IMG/VR virus record: IMGVR_UViG_3300030099_000437
Location: 1-53,810 of that record
From: a virus
DNA length: 53,810 nucleotides
Strand: one strand, 5' to 3'
Below, piece after piece: positions 39,602 to 50,049 of this stretch. The position numbers and the translations under genes were made by a program. The notes under the pieces were generated by a model. The model did not search any database. It was given only the letters and a program-made list of their open reading frames with translations, and was not told where the DNA came from. Each line of letters opens with the position of its first letter. The stretch's first letter is position 1.

Positions 39602-41496
39602 GTTTACCAACCGACTACCAAAACTTTATAGCAGTGTCACGCTATGCACGATGGCTTGATGAAGAGAACAGGAGAGAGACTTGGGATGAGACAGTGCAGA
39701 GATACGTTGACTATATGGCAGAGAAAGTCAAAGGCAGTCTACCTAAGGGTGAGATATATGATGCAATATACAACCTAGAAGTTATGCCATCTATGAGAGC
39801 CTTAATGACTGCAGGACCTGCACTTGAACGAGACAACACTGCAGGATATAACTGTAGCTATCTACCTGTCGATGACCCCAAAGCATTTGACGAGGCTATG
39901 TATATCCTGTTGTGCGGAACAGGTGTTGGCTTCTCTGTCGAGAGACAATACATAAGTAGACTACCAGACATTCCTGAGGATATGGAAGAGTGTGATACAG
40001 TTATTGAAGTTGTTGATAGTAAAGAAGGTTGGGCTAAGTCTTTACGTAAACTCATAGGACATCTGTACATGGGCGAGATACCATCGTGGGATGTCTCAAA
40101 GGTTAGACCTGCAGGTGCTAGACTGAAGATATTCGGTGGTAGAGCCAGTGGTCCTGAACCTCTCGTTGATTTATTTAACTTTACTGTGGCATTATTCAAG
40201 GCTAATGCAGGACGTAAACTGTCTAGCTACGACTGTCACAATCTAATGTGTAAGGTGGGAGAAGTTGTAGTATCTGGTGGAGTAAGACGGTCAGCAATGA
40301 TTAGTCTCTCCAATCTCTCTGACCAGAGAATGAGACACGCTAAGTCTGGTAAATGGTGGGAGACTGCACCACAGATGGCATTGTCTAACAACTCTGTAGC
40401 CTACACAGACAAGCCAGATGGTGAGACATTCCTCAGGGAGTGGCTCTCACTGGTTGAGTCTAAGTCAGGGGAGCGTGGGATATTCAATAGAGTATCCGCA
40501 AAGAAACAGGTTGCTAAGTATGGTAGGAGAAATCCTGACTATGACTTTGGGTGCAACCCATGCTCTGAGATTATCCTGCGCCCCTATCAATTCTGTAACC
40601 TCACGGAGGTTGTCATCAGAGAGAGTGATAGGTTTGATGACTTGAAACGTAAGGTAGTCCTAGCGACAATACTAGGTACTGCACAGGCTACATTAACTAA
40701 GTTCCCCTATCTCCGAAAGATTTGGAATACAAACACAGAGGAGGAGAGATTACTTGGTGTGTCTCTGACAGGTATCATGGATAATGAATTAACAAGTGGG
40801 AGAAAGAAAGGACTAGATAAAACTCTAGAATCTCTGAGAGAGATTGCAGTGGAGACAAACCGGGAATGGTCACAGATATTCCGAATACCACCATCTACTG
40901 CTATCACCTGTGTCAAGCCTAGTGGCACAGTGTCACAGTTAGTAGACTCTGCTAGTGGAATACATCCACGACACAGTAAGTATTACATCAGAACTGTACG
41001 AGGAGACAACAAAGACCCACTCACAAAGTTTATGATTGACAATGGTGTACCTAGTGAACCAGACTTTATGAAGCCTGATGGTCAGACTGTATTCAGTTTC
41101 CCCATGAAGTCTCCTCATACGTCAGTCATTAGACACGAAATGACAGCCATACAACAGCTAGAAATGTGGCTTACGTACCAGAGGTACTGGTGTGAACATA
41201 AACCCTCTGTAACAGTCTCTGTCAAGGACGATGAGTGGATGGAGGTAGGTGCATTTGTATTCAAACACTTTGATGAGATGTCAGGTGTGTCATTCTTGCC
41301 ACACTCAGACCACACCTATCAGCAAGCACCCTATCAGGACTGCACAGAGAAAGAGTATAATGCCATGCTAGACAAGTTTGTCTATGACATTAACTGGGAT
41401 AGCCTTGATGATTACGAGAAGGAAGATACGACTGCAGGAAGTCAGACGTTTGCTTGTAGTGGTGACACTTGTGAAATCGTAGATATAGGAGTATAG
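39598..41496 (+). CDS. nrdJ: Class II (B12-dependent) ribonucleotide reductase (632 aa)
   Basis: Makes deoxynucleotides using adenosylcobalamin. GYNCSYLPVDD carries the first active-site Cys (near residue 84); FGCNPCSEIILRPYQFCNLT carries the thiyl-radical Cys and Glu (near 319) and the second redox Cys; CVKPSGTVSQLVDSASGIHP is the conserved phosphate-binding loop; a C-terminal CSGDTC pair reactivates the enzyme. Monomeric type, with length shorter than bacterial homologues. Only cobalamin, not an NrdB partner, is needed, and none is encoded. Confidence 0.93.
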   Translation: MSLPTDYQNFIAVSRYARWLDEENRRETWDETVQRYVDYMAEKVKGSLPKGEIYDAIYNLEVMPSMRALMTAGPALERDNTAGYNCSYLPVDDPKAFDEAMYILLCGTGVGFSVERQYISRLPDIPEDMEECDTVIEVVDSKEGWAKSLRKLIGHLYMGEIPSWDVSKVRPAGARLKIFGGRASGPEPLVDLFNFTVALFKANAGRKLSSYDCHNLMCKVGEVVVSGGVRRSAMISLSNLSDQRMRHAKSGKWWETAPQMALSNNSVAYTDKPDGETFLREWLSLVESKSGERGIFNRVSAKKQVAKYGRRNPDYDFGCNPCSEIILRPYQFCNLTEVVIRESDRFDDLKRKVVLATILGTAQATLTKFPYLRKIWNTNTEEERLLGVSLTGIMDNELTSGRKKGLDKTLESLREIAVETNREWSQIFRIPPSTAITCVKPSGTVSQLVDSASGIHPRHSKYYIRTVRGDNKDPLTKFMIDNGVPSEPDFMKPDGQTVFSFPMKSPHTSVIRHEMTAIQQLEMWLTYQRYWCEHKPSVTVSVKDDEWMEVGAFVFKHFDEMSGVSFLPHSDHTYQQAPYQDCTEKEYNAMLDKFVYDINWDSLDDYEKEDTTAGSQTFACSGDTCEIVDIGV

Positions 41497-41497
41497 A

Positions 41498-41704
41498 TTG
41501 ACAGTGATTAAACTAGAGAAAGAAGCAAAAGCATTTAGAAAGAAACAGACACCTAAGTCTCTCAAGCCACTAACATCTAGGAGATACCTTGCAGGTCAGG
41601 CACTTGCAGGGTTACTTGCTAGAGGTAAAGGTGCTGTAAATAAACATGATTTGAAAAGAGAAGCCTACGAGTGGGCAGACTATATGTTAGAAGATGACTA
41701 CTGA
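41498..41704 (+). CDS. Last early-arm gene, small basic protein (68 aa)
   Basis: TTG start at 41498, 6 nt after AGGAG; GTG 41504 is the alternative. Basic and helical (EKEAKAFRKKQTPKSLKPLT; LAGQALAGLLARGKG). It overlaps the converging virion gene by 7 nt. No family is recognised. Confidence 0.58.
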   Translation: MTVIKLEKEAKAFRKKQTPKSLKPLTSRRYLAGQALAGLLARGKGAVNKHDLKREAYEWADYMLEDDY

Positions 41705-44700
41705 TAGGCTAGGTTTTCTCTTAAAATAGAACCTGAAGGTTGAGGAAAGGTTAGTGTGTCGTAGTTATCCATAATAGTTTTTATGTATGCTAATATATCT
41801 GTTGCATTTTCTTTTTTCATTATATCATCAAACTCATCATCCGCACCAATTATATTACCCTGTCTTGCAACATTTAGTGCGTAGTTCATAGCGTCTTTAT
41901 CACCTATTGTTATATCTCTCAATATACTTAAAGATTTTGGAGAAGAGTTTCTTAGTACTTCCAGAGTCATTTCTCTTAATTTAGGTTTAATTATTTCATT
42001 TATTATTTTTACCTTAACATTTAAATCTCTTTGAAAATAGTTAGGGTATTTTTCTAATGTTTCCATAGCAATTTGTTCAAAGATAGGAGCTGCAATATTA
42101 TCCATAGCATTCTTAACTATGGGGTCTCCTCCCCACCTATTAAACTTCCAAGTAGGAATACCTGCAGCATTTAACATTTTTATACCTATGTTAGAGTGAG
42201 GTGAACGTCTAGCACCAAATAACATTTTACTTACGTTTGGAACTCTATCTTTACCCTCTCCTAATGTGGCTCTAGTTTCTTCCGTTGCTGCACTAGACAG
42301 TTCTGTGGGTAGAAGAGCGTTAATATATTTAAAGGCTGAATTGGTTCTTTCATTGCCCTGTCTTAGGTCAGGTGTAGCACCATCAAATCTTACCATATTA
42401 GCTACAACATTAACAGGTTCAAGAAACCTCGTACCTCCCTGAAATATTCTAGCCCCTGCATCTGCTGTAAGACCAATAATGAAATTAAAAAGGTCTAACA
42501 AAGAATCTACTTGTGTTTCTCCATCTACAAAAGAATAAAATTGTTCTCCTATATAACTCGTTACTTGGTCAACTTGTCTAACTGCAGAACCAGTAAGCTC
42601 TGCTCCAAGTCTAGCTTGTAACCCTGTAGGTATTTGCGTTACATCAAAATGTTCGATAATATATTCATATATTTCGTCAGGATTACGTTCAGCTAAATCC
42701 TTTTTTAAATTTCTACCATCTCCACTAATTGCATGAGCAAGCATTTGAGCAATTAGGTCTGCCTGATTAAGCGGCCAATCATAAGTAATATCTACTAAAT
42801 CCCCCTCTGAATTTCTATTTTCATTATAAGCATCACCCCTAGAAACTTTTTCTACAGCAGAATTTTCACCGTAGAATGTTCTCCACAATACGTATGACCA
42901 ACCTACAATCATTTTAGAGGTAGCTTCAGTAAAATCTTGTGTCTCAGGGTCTAAGTCTCTACCCAGAGCTTTTCTAGTCATATATCTTGCAGCATTTATC
43001 CCAGTAACATCACCAAAAGTAGCGGCAACAGTATTCATAAAACTACCAAAAGGTATAATAAAACCTCCTGCAGTTCGATTAGTAACATTTTCTACAAGAA
43101 TAGCACCCTCTCTAAATAAACTGTTACCTGCTCTCCCCTGTAGTTGTGACCAGTTGACTGAAGCAGTCTGTCTCATTGTTCTCCATGCAGACTTTTGTAA
43201 AACCTCATCCATAAATTTAGGACTAGTTATTTCAATTCCTACATCTGGTCTAGAGAAAAATTGCGTAGGAGACTCTCCATATACCTTCATAATATTTTGA
43301 TTCATATTACCACTGAAAGCCCACAACTTAGAATATTCATCTTGAAGTCTCATAAGTGAAATAGTTTGCGCTCCTTTTGTAATACTATCAAATCCTGCAT
43401 ATATAGGATTATTTTTCTTGTCCAGATTAAATAAAGCTAAACTATCAAATGCTCCTCCATCTCCAGACACATCTCTAAATAATCTCTCTTTGACTTTAGG
43501 ATTTAAGTCAAGGATAAGTCTTGCATATCCTACATCCATCTCTGGATTTAGTACATTAAAACCTTTTCTAGCAGCACCAAAGAAATTACCATATGCCTGT
43601 CTAGCATGGTACTCTGCTTTCTTTGCATTACCTCCTAAGGTTTTATAAAATGCAGACAAAGTTATGTTACCAACAGAAGTTGTTATATCTCCTGCCACAT
43701 CTAATAAATTTAACGCACCAAAACCTTTTAAGTTAGAACCTGTGGTAGCAGGGTGTGAAGTAAGAAGTCTTTTATATATAGACAAAGCCCACTGAAATCT
43801 CTTTGGACTAATGTCCGTTTCTATCTGACCTGCCATAACTTTCATGGTGGTATTCATATTTTTAGTTTCTTTATGTATATTATTAGCCATTGCTTGTGAT
43901 ATTTGTAAAGTACGTCCTGCATTACTCTCAATATTAACATATCTAGCACTCAAGGCTTCTACTGTATAAGGTAGATTAAGACTTTTTCCTGTTCTAAATT
44001 CATATTCTTTCATAATTTTTTCTACAGTAAAATTACTTAGATATTTCATTGACTCTGCCATTACACCAGTTATCTTACTTTCATCAATCATATCCTGATG
44101 AACAACAAAACCTGCTTCTTTTAATACTCTTAAGTAACCTTTAGTTAATATGTTACCTTCATTATCAACTGTGTCTAAAAAAAACTCTCTAAAAAATTGT
44201 TGTGTGTGAGCTAAATCATTTGCAAAAGCGTCAGGATTATTTCCACCTATAGACTCTTTTAATGTGTTATAAGCCTCACCCCTAATCTTTTCCCATTTTT
44301 TTAAATTTTCGTTAAAACCTCCGGGAAGTTGTTTCCATTCTTTAATAGGTTTACGATAACCAAAATGTGACTCAACTTTATAGGCTATATCATCAGCATT
44401 TGCACTAACTCTTTCATCAACTATTTGCTGTGCATTCTTTAATCCTTCCCTAACCTTATTATCTATATCAATATAACCAAGCCAACTACTTTTTATAGGC
44501 TCTTTCTTTCGTAACTCTCTTAAACCAAAGTTAGTTATTGTTACTGCAGGAATAAATAAGGATGCGAAAGCGGCTATAGTAGTTTGAGATTTAGATATTT
44601 CTTCTTGATTACCCACATTAATTAAATTTAACTGCGACAATAAATCTAATGTTACATTCTGAGCTAGGTCTGGTAATGTAAATGCAGCAGTAGTACCAAG

Positions 44701-45669
44701 TAACTCTTTACTTGCTAGAGACTTAACAAGTTTTTGTCTAGCAATCTCAGGAGCTACTCCTTTATTTAATTGATTTTTATAGAAGGCTAATGCAGTTCTC
44801 TTAACACCTTCTGCAGCAAGCTTCTGCCCTGTTCCAAATAGTATTTTACCTAAACCAAACGTAACTAAGTTAAGTGGGTCATGGATTGCACCTCTTGTAT
44901 AATCCCACATAGCATCTCCCATCTCTCTCCAAGTACCTCTTCCTACAAAAGCATTATCCATGCGTGACATAAGATAATATCCTGCACCCATCTTGGAACG
45001 CTCATCGTCATTCGCAAGAAGACCTGCAGATACTTCGTTAGCAACAGTAACAGAGTTTAGGGAATTTAAAAGACGCATCCAATTTTGCCAAGTCTCAAAG
45101 ACTTTCTCATTAGATTGACTTCTGTAGTCTCTACCGAGACCGCCCATTGGTGCGCCTAATCCTGCTGAGACTAAACCATACCCCTGACTAACAATAGAGT
45201 CAGAGTATCTGGCTTCTAAAGAAGAACGTATGATGTCCATCATCACTGGGTCTTCTAGTATATCTTCTTTTGTTAAATCATTCTTATAGTAATAAGTTGC
45301 AATATCGCTTGCTTTACCACGATTTTTTGCCTTACTAAGAATATATTCTGGTAAGTTAACTAATGTACTATTAGGACCTACTTTTGCTAAATTTTCTACA
45401 GTAAAGTTAGGTGATGGACTTGTGATTTCATTCACAAAGGGTATGGAAGATTCATCAATTTCTATTGGCTTATATGAATTACCTCTACCTATAAATGGCG
45501 CATTTTCATAGTCAGTATTATTAGGTATTTCATTTGTGTCATCATCTATATCTAATGATATACCAAACTTATCTTCTTCTTCCTCTTCTTTATCAACAAG
45601 GTTGTTAAAAACACCATTTATATTACCTTTTCCAATAAAAGGTATTTCTTCTTCAGACTGATATATCAT
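41698..45669 (-). CDS. Large internal virion protein candidate (1323 aa)
   Basis: The last gene of the late arm. The N-terminus repeats PFIGKGN/PFIGRGN-like elements in an acidic, disordered region, followed by a long, mostly helical chain with hydrophobic stretches (HDPLNLVTFGLGKILFG). No lysozyme or transglycosylase catalytic motif is visible. In podoviruses, proteins of this size and gene position form the ejected internal core; assigned here by size, position and composition. Its stop overlaps the opposite early-arm gene. Confidence 0.66.
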   Translation of the reverse strand: MIYQSEEEIPFIGKGNINGVFNNLVDKEEEEEDKFGISLDIDDDTNEIPNNTDYENAPFIGRGNSYKPIEIDESSIPFVNEITSPSPNFTVENLAKVGPNSTLVNLPEYILSKAKNRGKASDIATYYYKNDLTKEDILEDPVMMDIIRSSLEARYSDSIVSQGYGLVSAGLGAPMGGLGRDYRSQSNEKVFETWQNWMRLLNSLNSVTVANEVSAGLLANDDERSKMGAGYYLMSRMDNAFVGRGTWREMGDAMWDYTRGAIHDPLNLVTFGLGKILFGTGQKLAAEGVKRTALAFYKNQLNKGVAPEIARQKLVKSLASKELLGTTAAFTLPDLAQNVTLDLLSQLNLINVGNQEEISKSQTTIAAFASLFIPAVTITNFGLRELRKKEPIKSSWLGYIDIDNKVREGLKNAQQIVDERVSANADDIAYKVESHFGYRKPIKEWKQLPGGFNENLKKWEKIRGEAYNTLKESIGGNNPDAFANDLAHTQQFFREFFLDTVDNEGNILTKGYLRVLKEAGFVVHQDMIDESKITGVMAESMKYLSNFTVEKIMKEYEFRTGKSLNLPYTVEALSARYVNIESNAGRTLQISQAMANNIHKETKNMNTTMKVMAGQIETDISPKRFQWALSIYKRLLTSHPATTGSNLKGFGALNLLDVAGDITTSVGNITLSAFYKTLGGNAKKAEYHARQAYGNFFGAARKGFNVLNPEMDVGYARLILDLNPKVKERLFRDVSGDGGAFDSLALFNLDKKNNPIYAGFDSITKGAQTISLMRLQDEYSKLWAFSGNMNQNIMKVYGESPTQFFSRPDVGIEITSPKFMDEVLQKSAWRTMRQTASVNWSQLQGRAGNSLFREGAILVENVTNRTAGGFIIPFGSFMNTVAATFGDVTGINAARYMTRKALGRDLDPETQDFTEATSKMIVGWSYVLWRTFYGENSAVEKVSRGDAYNENRNSEGDLVDITYDWPLNQADLIAQMLAHAISGDGRNLKKDLAERNPDEIYEYIIEHFDVTQIPTGLQARLGAELTGSAVRQVDQVTSYIGEQFYSFVDGETQVDSLLDLFNFIIGLTADAGARIFQGGTRFLEPVNVVANMVRFDGATPDLRQGNERTNSAFKYINALLPTELSSAATEETRATLGEGKDRVPNVSKMLFGARRSPHSNIGIKMLNAAGIPTWKFNRWGGDPIVKNAMDNIAAPIFEQIAMETLEKYPNYFQRDLNVKVKIINEIIKPKLREMTLEVLRNSSPKSLSILRDITIGDKDAMNYALNVARQGNIIGADDEFDDIMKKENATDILAYIKTIMDNYDTLTFPQPSGSILRENLAYQ

Positions 45670-46791
45670 TTACTCTGCTTTTCCTATTGTTCCGTCAGGA
45701 AGAATAACTGGATGACCATACTCTAATAAACCTTTAGCTACTAAATAGTTTATAAACCCTACAGCATTGTCAGGTTGATTAGTAGTTGGGTCTATCATTA
45801 TATGTTTACTTTCAAACTTTATCGGAACTCTAGATATCTTCAAACTAGGATTTAAAGCTACATCTGGAAGTTTTTTACCGGGATAAGTCTTTGAATATAT
45901 TGGTTTGTATCTTTCATATTGAAGTTTACTTCCATATGTTTCAAATAATTTAAGAGGATTATCTGGACTTAAATCTAAACTCTCTAATAAAGTTGACCTT
46001 TGGATTATAAATTCTAATTCTAACCTTTCTATGTCACTCCTGTTTTTCTTATTAGTTAATGTAGTCTGTCTATCAAGAAGTGCTTCTATCTCTCTTTTTT
46101 GTTTATCTACTAAAAATTTATGAATAGTGCTTTCTGCATTCTTTTCCCCTACCTCTGAAATTTCAACTGCTTCAGTAGCAGTTGGAAAAGTTATCTGTGA
46201 AAAAGTTTTATTTTCATACAGACTCAGTATATCTTTTAAGTATGGACTTACATCTTTTGTATCTATATTTGAAAAAGGATTGTTTGGTGTTACTTCAGTT
46301 ACAACAACATTATTAAAAAAACTAGATACATCTTCTACAGATAATCTTTTGTCTGGTTTCATATCTCTAAGTGCAGTTAGTGCATTATACAATCTATACC
46401 CTACATTTGAAGCCAGATTGCTTGCACCATAGACTTTTGATAACGCACTTTTATCTACATTAGGAAACTCTGTAAGAATTTGTTGCATGTAGTGAGCATT
46501 ATCTGGACCTCTATATTTTCCAGAAGTATCATACATCTCTCCCTCTCCATACCCTACAGTACTACCTGCACCAAAGCCCCCATTTTTACTAATTATCTTC
46601 GCCATATCTATGAAGTTATCATCTCTATTCTTTTGTTTAGTATACTCTAGAGTTTCTTTTTCTAATTCAAATTTCTCTAGGTCTAAATCAAAAGCATCTT
46701 TTTTTAACTTAAAAGCTTCTTTATATTTTTTATTTTCATCTACCTCTTTTTGGTAGTCCATTAATCCTGTAAAAAATCCTGACCAAACCAT
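45670..46791 (-). CDS. Internal-core-type helical protein (373 aa)
   Basis: Begins with a hydrophobic MVWSGFFTGL, then a coiled coil (LKKDAFDLDLEKFELEKETL; EIEALLDRQTTLTNKKNRSD). Gly-rich GGFGAGSTVGYGEGEMY separates two helical parts. No family is recognised. It shares bases with both neighbours, in the virion-protein block; a candidate ejection protein. Confidence 0.62.
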   Translation of the reverse strand: MVWSGFFTGLMDYQKEVDENKKYKEAFKLKKDAFDLDLEKFELEKETLEYTKQKNRDDNFIDMAKIISKNGGFGAGSTVGYGEGEMYDTSGKYRGPDNAHYMQQILTEFPNVDKSALSKVYGASNLASNVGYRLYNALTALRDMKPDKRLSVEDVSSFFNNVVVTEVTPNNPFSNIDTKDVSPYLKDILSLYENKTFSQITFPTATEAVEISEVGEKNAESTIHKFLVDKQKREIEALLDRQTTLTNKKNRSDIERLELEFIIQRSTLLESLDLSPDNPLKLFETYGSKLQYERYKPIYSKTYPGKKLPDVALNPSLKISRVPIKFESKHIMIDPTTNQPDNAVGFINYLVAKGLLEYGHPVILPDGTIGKAE

Positions 46792-47333
46792 TACATTACT
46801 CCTCTATCTGGTCTTTGCATTAATCCCATCTCTTTAGCAGGAGGCGGTGTTTCTTCTACAGTCTCCATAAGTTCAGTTGGAGTATCAGTTTTTTCTAAAT
46901 CCATTTCATCTATTGGTTCTCTGTTAGGTTTAATATTATCCGTAAATCTTTTAGCAATACTTAGGTTTCTGTTAAACCTTAAATTTTCTCTTGCTTTAAT
47001 ATTATCTATTCCTTCATCGTAATCTGCACCTAAAGCATCAAGTCTTCCTACAATATACTCATGTAAGAGTGGAGCTATTATTAAACTTACATCTATAGAG
47101 TGAATACCAGTAGCAACTGCACTCCTTAATAAACCCTCATTCAAAGACTTAACATCCATACCTGACTGTGTAAAAAATAAAATGTCTTCTATTGCATCTC
47201 TATTATCAAGATTATCTAAGTGTCTTTCTAAGGCTTCCTTAGGATTAGTAATCTCAGGAGGTCTTTCATATGCCTGTGCCTTAGGTGGAGTTGTTAAAGA
47301 ACTTCCGGGTACTGGACGGTCAAACTGTGTCAT
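46791..47333 (-). CDS. Hypothetical virion-block protein (180 aa)
   Basis: Pro-rich first 30 residues (PVPGSSLTTPPKAQAYERPP), then a helical middle (EDILFFTQSGMDVKSLNEGL) and an acidic C-terminus with PTELMETVEETPPPAKE. No family is recognised. Overlaps the next gene by 14 nt. Likely minor structural or assembly protein. Confidence 0.6.
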   Translation of the reverse strand: MTQFDRPVPGSSLTTPPKAQAYERPPEITNPKEALERHLDNLDNRDAIEDILFFTQSGMDVKSLNEGLLRSAVATGIHSIDVSLIIAPLLHEYIVGRLDALGADYDEGIDNIKARENLRFNRNLSIAKRFTDNIKPNREPIDEMDLEKTDTPTELMETVEETPPPAKEMGLMQRPDRGVM

Positions 47334-47538
47334 CTTGTCCTCTTTTTAATCTATCATTACTTAACATTATTTGCAAGAAAGCATTCTCTTGAAAAGATTG
47401 TATAGGATTTTTCTCTACATCTTTTTCTTTCTTGTCTTTAGGTTTTTTAACTAAAGACTTCTCATTGACTTCCATAGGTTTTTCTACGTAGTCTAACCTT
47501 CTTAACTCTTTTAATCTTTTTACATAATCTAAAGACAC
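47320..47538 (-). CDS. Small basic hypothetical (72 aa)
   Basis: MSLDYVKRLKELRRLDYVEK, a Lys-rich middle, then NPIQSFQENAFLQIMLSNDR. A short helical protein between two virion-type genes; possible assembly cofactor. Function unknown. Confidence 0.55.
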   Translation of the reverse strand: MSLDYVKRLKELRRLDYVEKPMEVNEKSLVKKPKDKKEKDVEKNPIQSFQENAFLQIMLSNDRLKRGQDDTV

Positions 47539-47548
47539 TAATTAACTC

Positions 47549-49813
47549 CTAATCATCACCTAAACCAAATAAACCTTTGTCACCAAATATTCCCGAGTTA
47601 CCAAACAACAATCTTGCAAAGAAATTAGATTTAGCTGCACCCTCTGTAGCCTCTATTTGTTTTCTAATACCCTCTAGATTTTTATCCCCTAGTAAAAGTT
47701 TAGTAGCTCTGTCTAATGCACTCTCTGATTGAGCAACAGCAAACTGCATTAAGTCTCTTTCTCTCTGCCATATCTGGTCTAACGCTTGCATGGATAAACC
47801 ATTAGTCATTTTAGCAAACTCAAAGTTAGCCTGATTTTCAGCAGCAGTATTTATAGTAGATGTATCTTGTCTCCACTTTGCATTAGCCTGTGCTATTACC
47901 AGAGAGTTCTGTGCATTAAACATATCTCTTTGATTTTCCATTGAGGCATTAAATTGTGCAATAGAATTTTCTTGACCTGCACTAAACTGAGCCATACTAT
48001 TCTGTTGTGCTGCATTAAATTGTTTAACCTGAGTCTGTATTGATTTGTTAAACTCATTGATTTGATTTTGACTTGCGGCATTAAATTGTTTTGCCGCATT
48101 TTCAGAGGCAACATCTGTAAGTAACGCATTAGCCTGTTGAGTTGATTTAAGTAACTCAGTCTGTTGAGCAGCTTCTAGATTGGAAATATCTACCTGTAAT
48201 AAATTCTTAGCGTTCTCTACTTGTGCCTGTTGCATATTGCTTAGACCTTGTGTTTCAAGAGAAGCAATCTGTGCAATCTCTGCCATTACAACAGCCTGTT
48301 CATTAGTTAAGTTCTGCAAAGCTGCAGTCTGTGCAAACCTAGAGTTTTCTAGTATCACCTGTTGCTCTGCAGTAAAGTTCATATTAGCTATTTCGCTAAT
48401 CTTTGCTGCATTTCTAACTTTAGTTTCAAAATTTTGGTCAAACTCTTGTTGCAAAAACTTAGCACGTTGCTCTGCTTTTAGAACAGCCATCTGTTGTTTA
48501 TTACTTGTATCTATCTGTGCGATAGGTAATGCGCTCTCCATCATAGCCTGTATAACAGCCTGTCCTGCCATTGAAGATGCACTCAGACCTCTGGCTGCTA
48601 ATACCTGATTAGCTTTACGCATAGCTCCTGCTGCCCACGTAGGAGTTTTACCATCATCAAACTCTCCAAGTATATCTTTGAGTTCATCTCTCATGGAGGC
48701 AGCTTCAGCTTTGTCCATCTCTTCTTTTATTTTAGCTTGGTCAACTGCAGAGCCTGATATAAGTTCGCTCTCTTCCATTACAGGATTACCCTGAGCATCC
48801 AACATATCAACCATAATTGGATTACCCTCTGCATCTAGAACAGGGTTTCCATCTGCATCTAGTTGAGGAGTTTGTTTAACCTTACTACCATCCTGAAGAG
48901 TACGAGTAGCAGCAGTAGCCTTTAGTTTTTCTATCTCCTCCTCACTAAGAGTAGCTGCTTTCTTATCTTCAATATCGGTATAAGTTTCCATCTGTGGTAT
49001 GGGATTACCATCAGCATCAAGAAGTCTATTACCTTCTGCGTCTAATTGATAGACAACATTACCTTCTGCGTCTTTCTTAACCCTTTCTTTCTTCTGACCT
49101 TCAACTTTAGTAATAGTATCTTTATCTATTTGTTCAGCCTCAAAACCACCCTCTCTAACTGGCTCTCCAGTTTCAGGGTCTATAACATCTTCCATAATGG
49201 GGTTGCCTTCCGCATCCACCATTGGGTTTCCTTCAGCATCAACTTTTTGTTTTTGTTTAATCTTACCTTCAGTTAACTCTTTCATCTTATCAGCAGATTT
49301 ATCTGCAGTATAAGTCTGTGCTGTCACATCAGTAGGAGTATCTGCTGTTTTTGCGGTAGGTGATTCTATGTCATCATCTTTTATTTTCGGAGTATCTTCA
49401 TCACTTACCTGACCTTTTGTATCTGCAATCTCTGTTCCAGTAGTATCAGGGTCTATTGTTTTAACTGTAGGTTTATCTACAACAGTACTAGGGTCAGTAA
49501 AAGCCCCTCCAATAAGTTGTTGTTGTCCTTTTTGTACATCTTCTGGAGTATAATCAGGAGGAGGTGGATTAGTACCTACATCATCTTTTTTATCACCTTT
49601 GGGCTGTTCAGTTTCTACAGTTTCTCCAGAAGGCTTTTCTTTCTTCTCTGTATCTCCTCCCTCTTGCATACCAATAAGACCACCCCTATTTTTTACAGCA
49701 ACAGGTAAGTCTCTAGCATTAACAAACTGACTGATAGCCCTCTTTGTTCTAGGACCTGTGTACCCATGAAACTTAGAGAGTATCTGGTACGCTTGTTCTA
49801 CTGTCATCGCCAT
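47549..49813 (-). CDS. Modular virion protein with DAEGNP repeats (754 aa)
   Basis: The N-terminal 45 residues (MTVEQAYQILSKFHGYTGPR) are a compact helical module, then GGLIGMQEGGD, an acidic region, and about ten DAEGNPx/DADGNPx units (residues about 190-370) of repeat-in-toxin-like spacing. The C-terminal half is Ala/Gln/Asn-rich coiled coil (QFNAAQQNSMAQFSAGQENS), ending in Gly/Phe-rich FGNSGIFGDKGLFGLGDD. Probably an internal core or ejection protein; assigned by context. Confidence 0.65.
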   Translation of the reverse strand: MAMTVEQAYQILSKFHGYTGPRTKRAISQFVNARDLPVAVKNRGGLIGMQEGGDTEKKEKPSGETVETEQPKGDKKDDVGTNPPPPDYTPEDVQKGQQQLIGGAFTDPSTVVDKPTVKTIDPDTTGTEIADTKGQVSDEDTPKIKDDDIESPTAKTADTPTDVTAQTYTADKSADKMKELTEGKIKQKQKVDAEGNPMVDAEGNPIMEDVIDPETGEPVREGGFEAEQIDKDTITKVEGQKKERVKKDAEGNVVYQLDAEGNRLLDADGNPIPQMETYTDIEDKKAATLSEEEIEKLKATAATRTLQDGSKVKQTPQLDADGNPVLDAEGNPIMVDMLDAQGNPVMEESELISGSAVDQAKIKEEMDKAEAASMRDELKDILGEFDDGKTPTWAAGAMRKANQVLAARGLSASSMAGQAVIQAMMESALPIAQIDTSNKQQMAVLKAEQRAKFLQQEFDQNFETKVRNAAKISEIANMNFTAEQQVILENSRFAQTAALQNLTNEQAVVMAEIAQIASLETQGLSNMQQAQVENAKNLLQVDISNLEAAQQTELLKSTQQANALLTDVASENAAKQFNAASQNQINEFNKSIQTQVKQFNAAQQNSMAQFSAGQENSIAQFNASMENQRDMFNAQNSLVIAQANAKWRQDTSTINTAAENQANFEFAKMTNGLSMQALDQIWQRERDLMQFAVAQSESALDRATKLLLGDKNLEGIRKQIEATEGAAKSNFFARLLFGNSGIFGDKGLFGLGDD

Positions 49814-49818
49814 TTAAT

Positions 49819-50049
49819 TTAACCTTTAATCAACAGTTTATCTAATTTGTCTTCTATACGGTGCATAGCTTCGTGAACTATCTTCATCTCTTCTTTGACA
49901 TCTTCTCTTGAAGCATACTCTTCTCTTGTTTTATTAAGAAGAATATCTATGCGTTTTACTTCAGCTAACAACCCCCTAAACGACCAGAAGGCAGGAGCTA
50001 TAACGAGTGTAAGTATGATATTCCAAAATATTACAGGGCTAATTTCCAT
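49819..50049 (-). CDS. Membrane-anchored coiled-coil protein (76 aa)
   Basis: One N-terminal hydrophobic segment (FWNIILTLVIAPAFWSF) followed by a charged coiled coil (KEEMKIVHEAMHRIEDKLDK). Resembles small holin-like or spanin-like membrane proteins, but the lysis module lies elsewhere and no lipobox is seen. It begins at the stop of the upstream gene. Confidence 0.6.
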   Translation of the reverse strand: MEISPVIFWNIILTLVIAPAFWSFRGLLAEVKRIDILLNKTREEYASREDVKEEMKIVHEAMHRIEDKLDKLLIKG

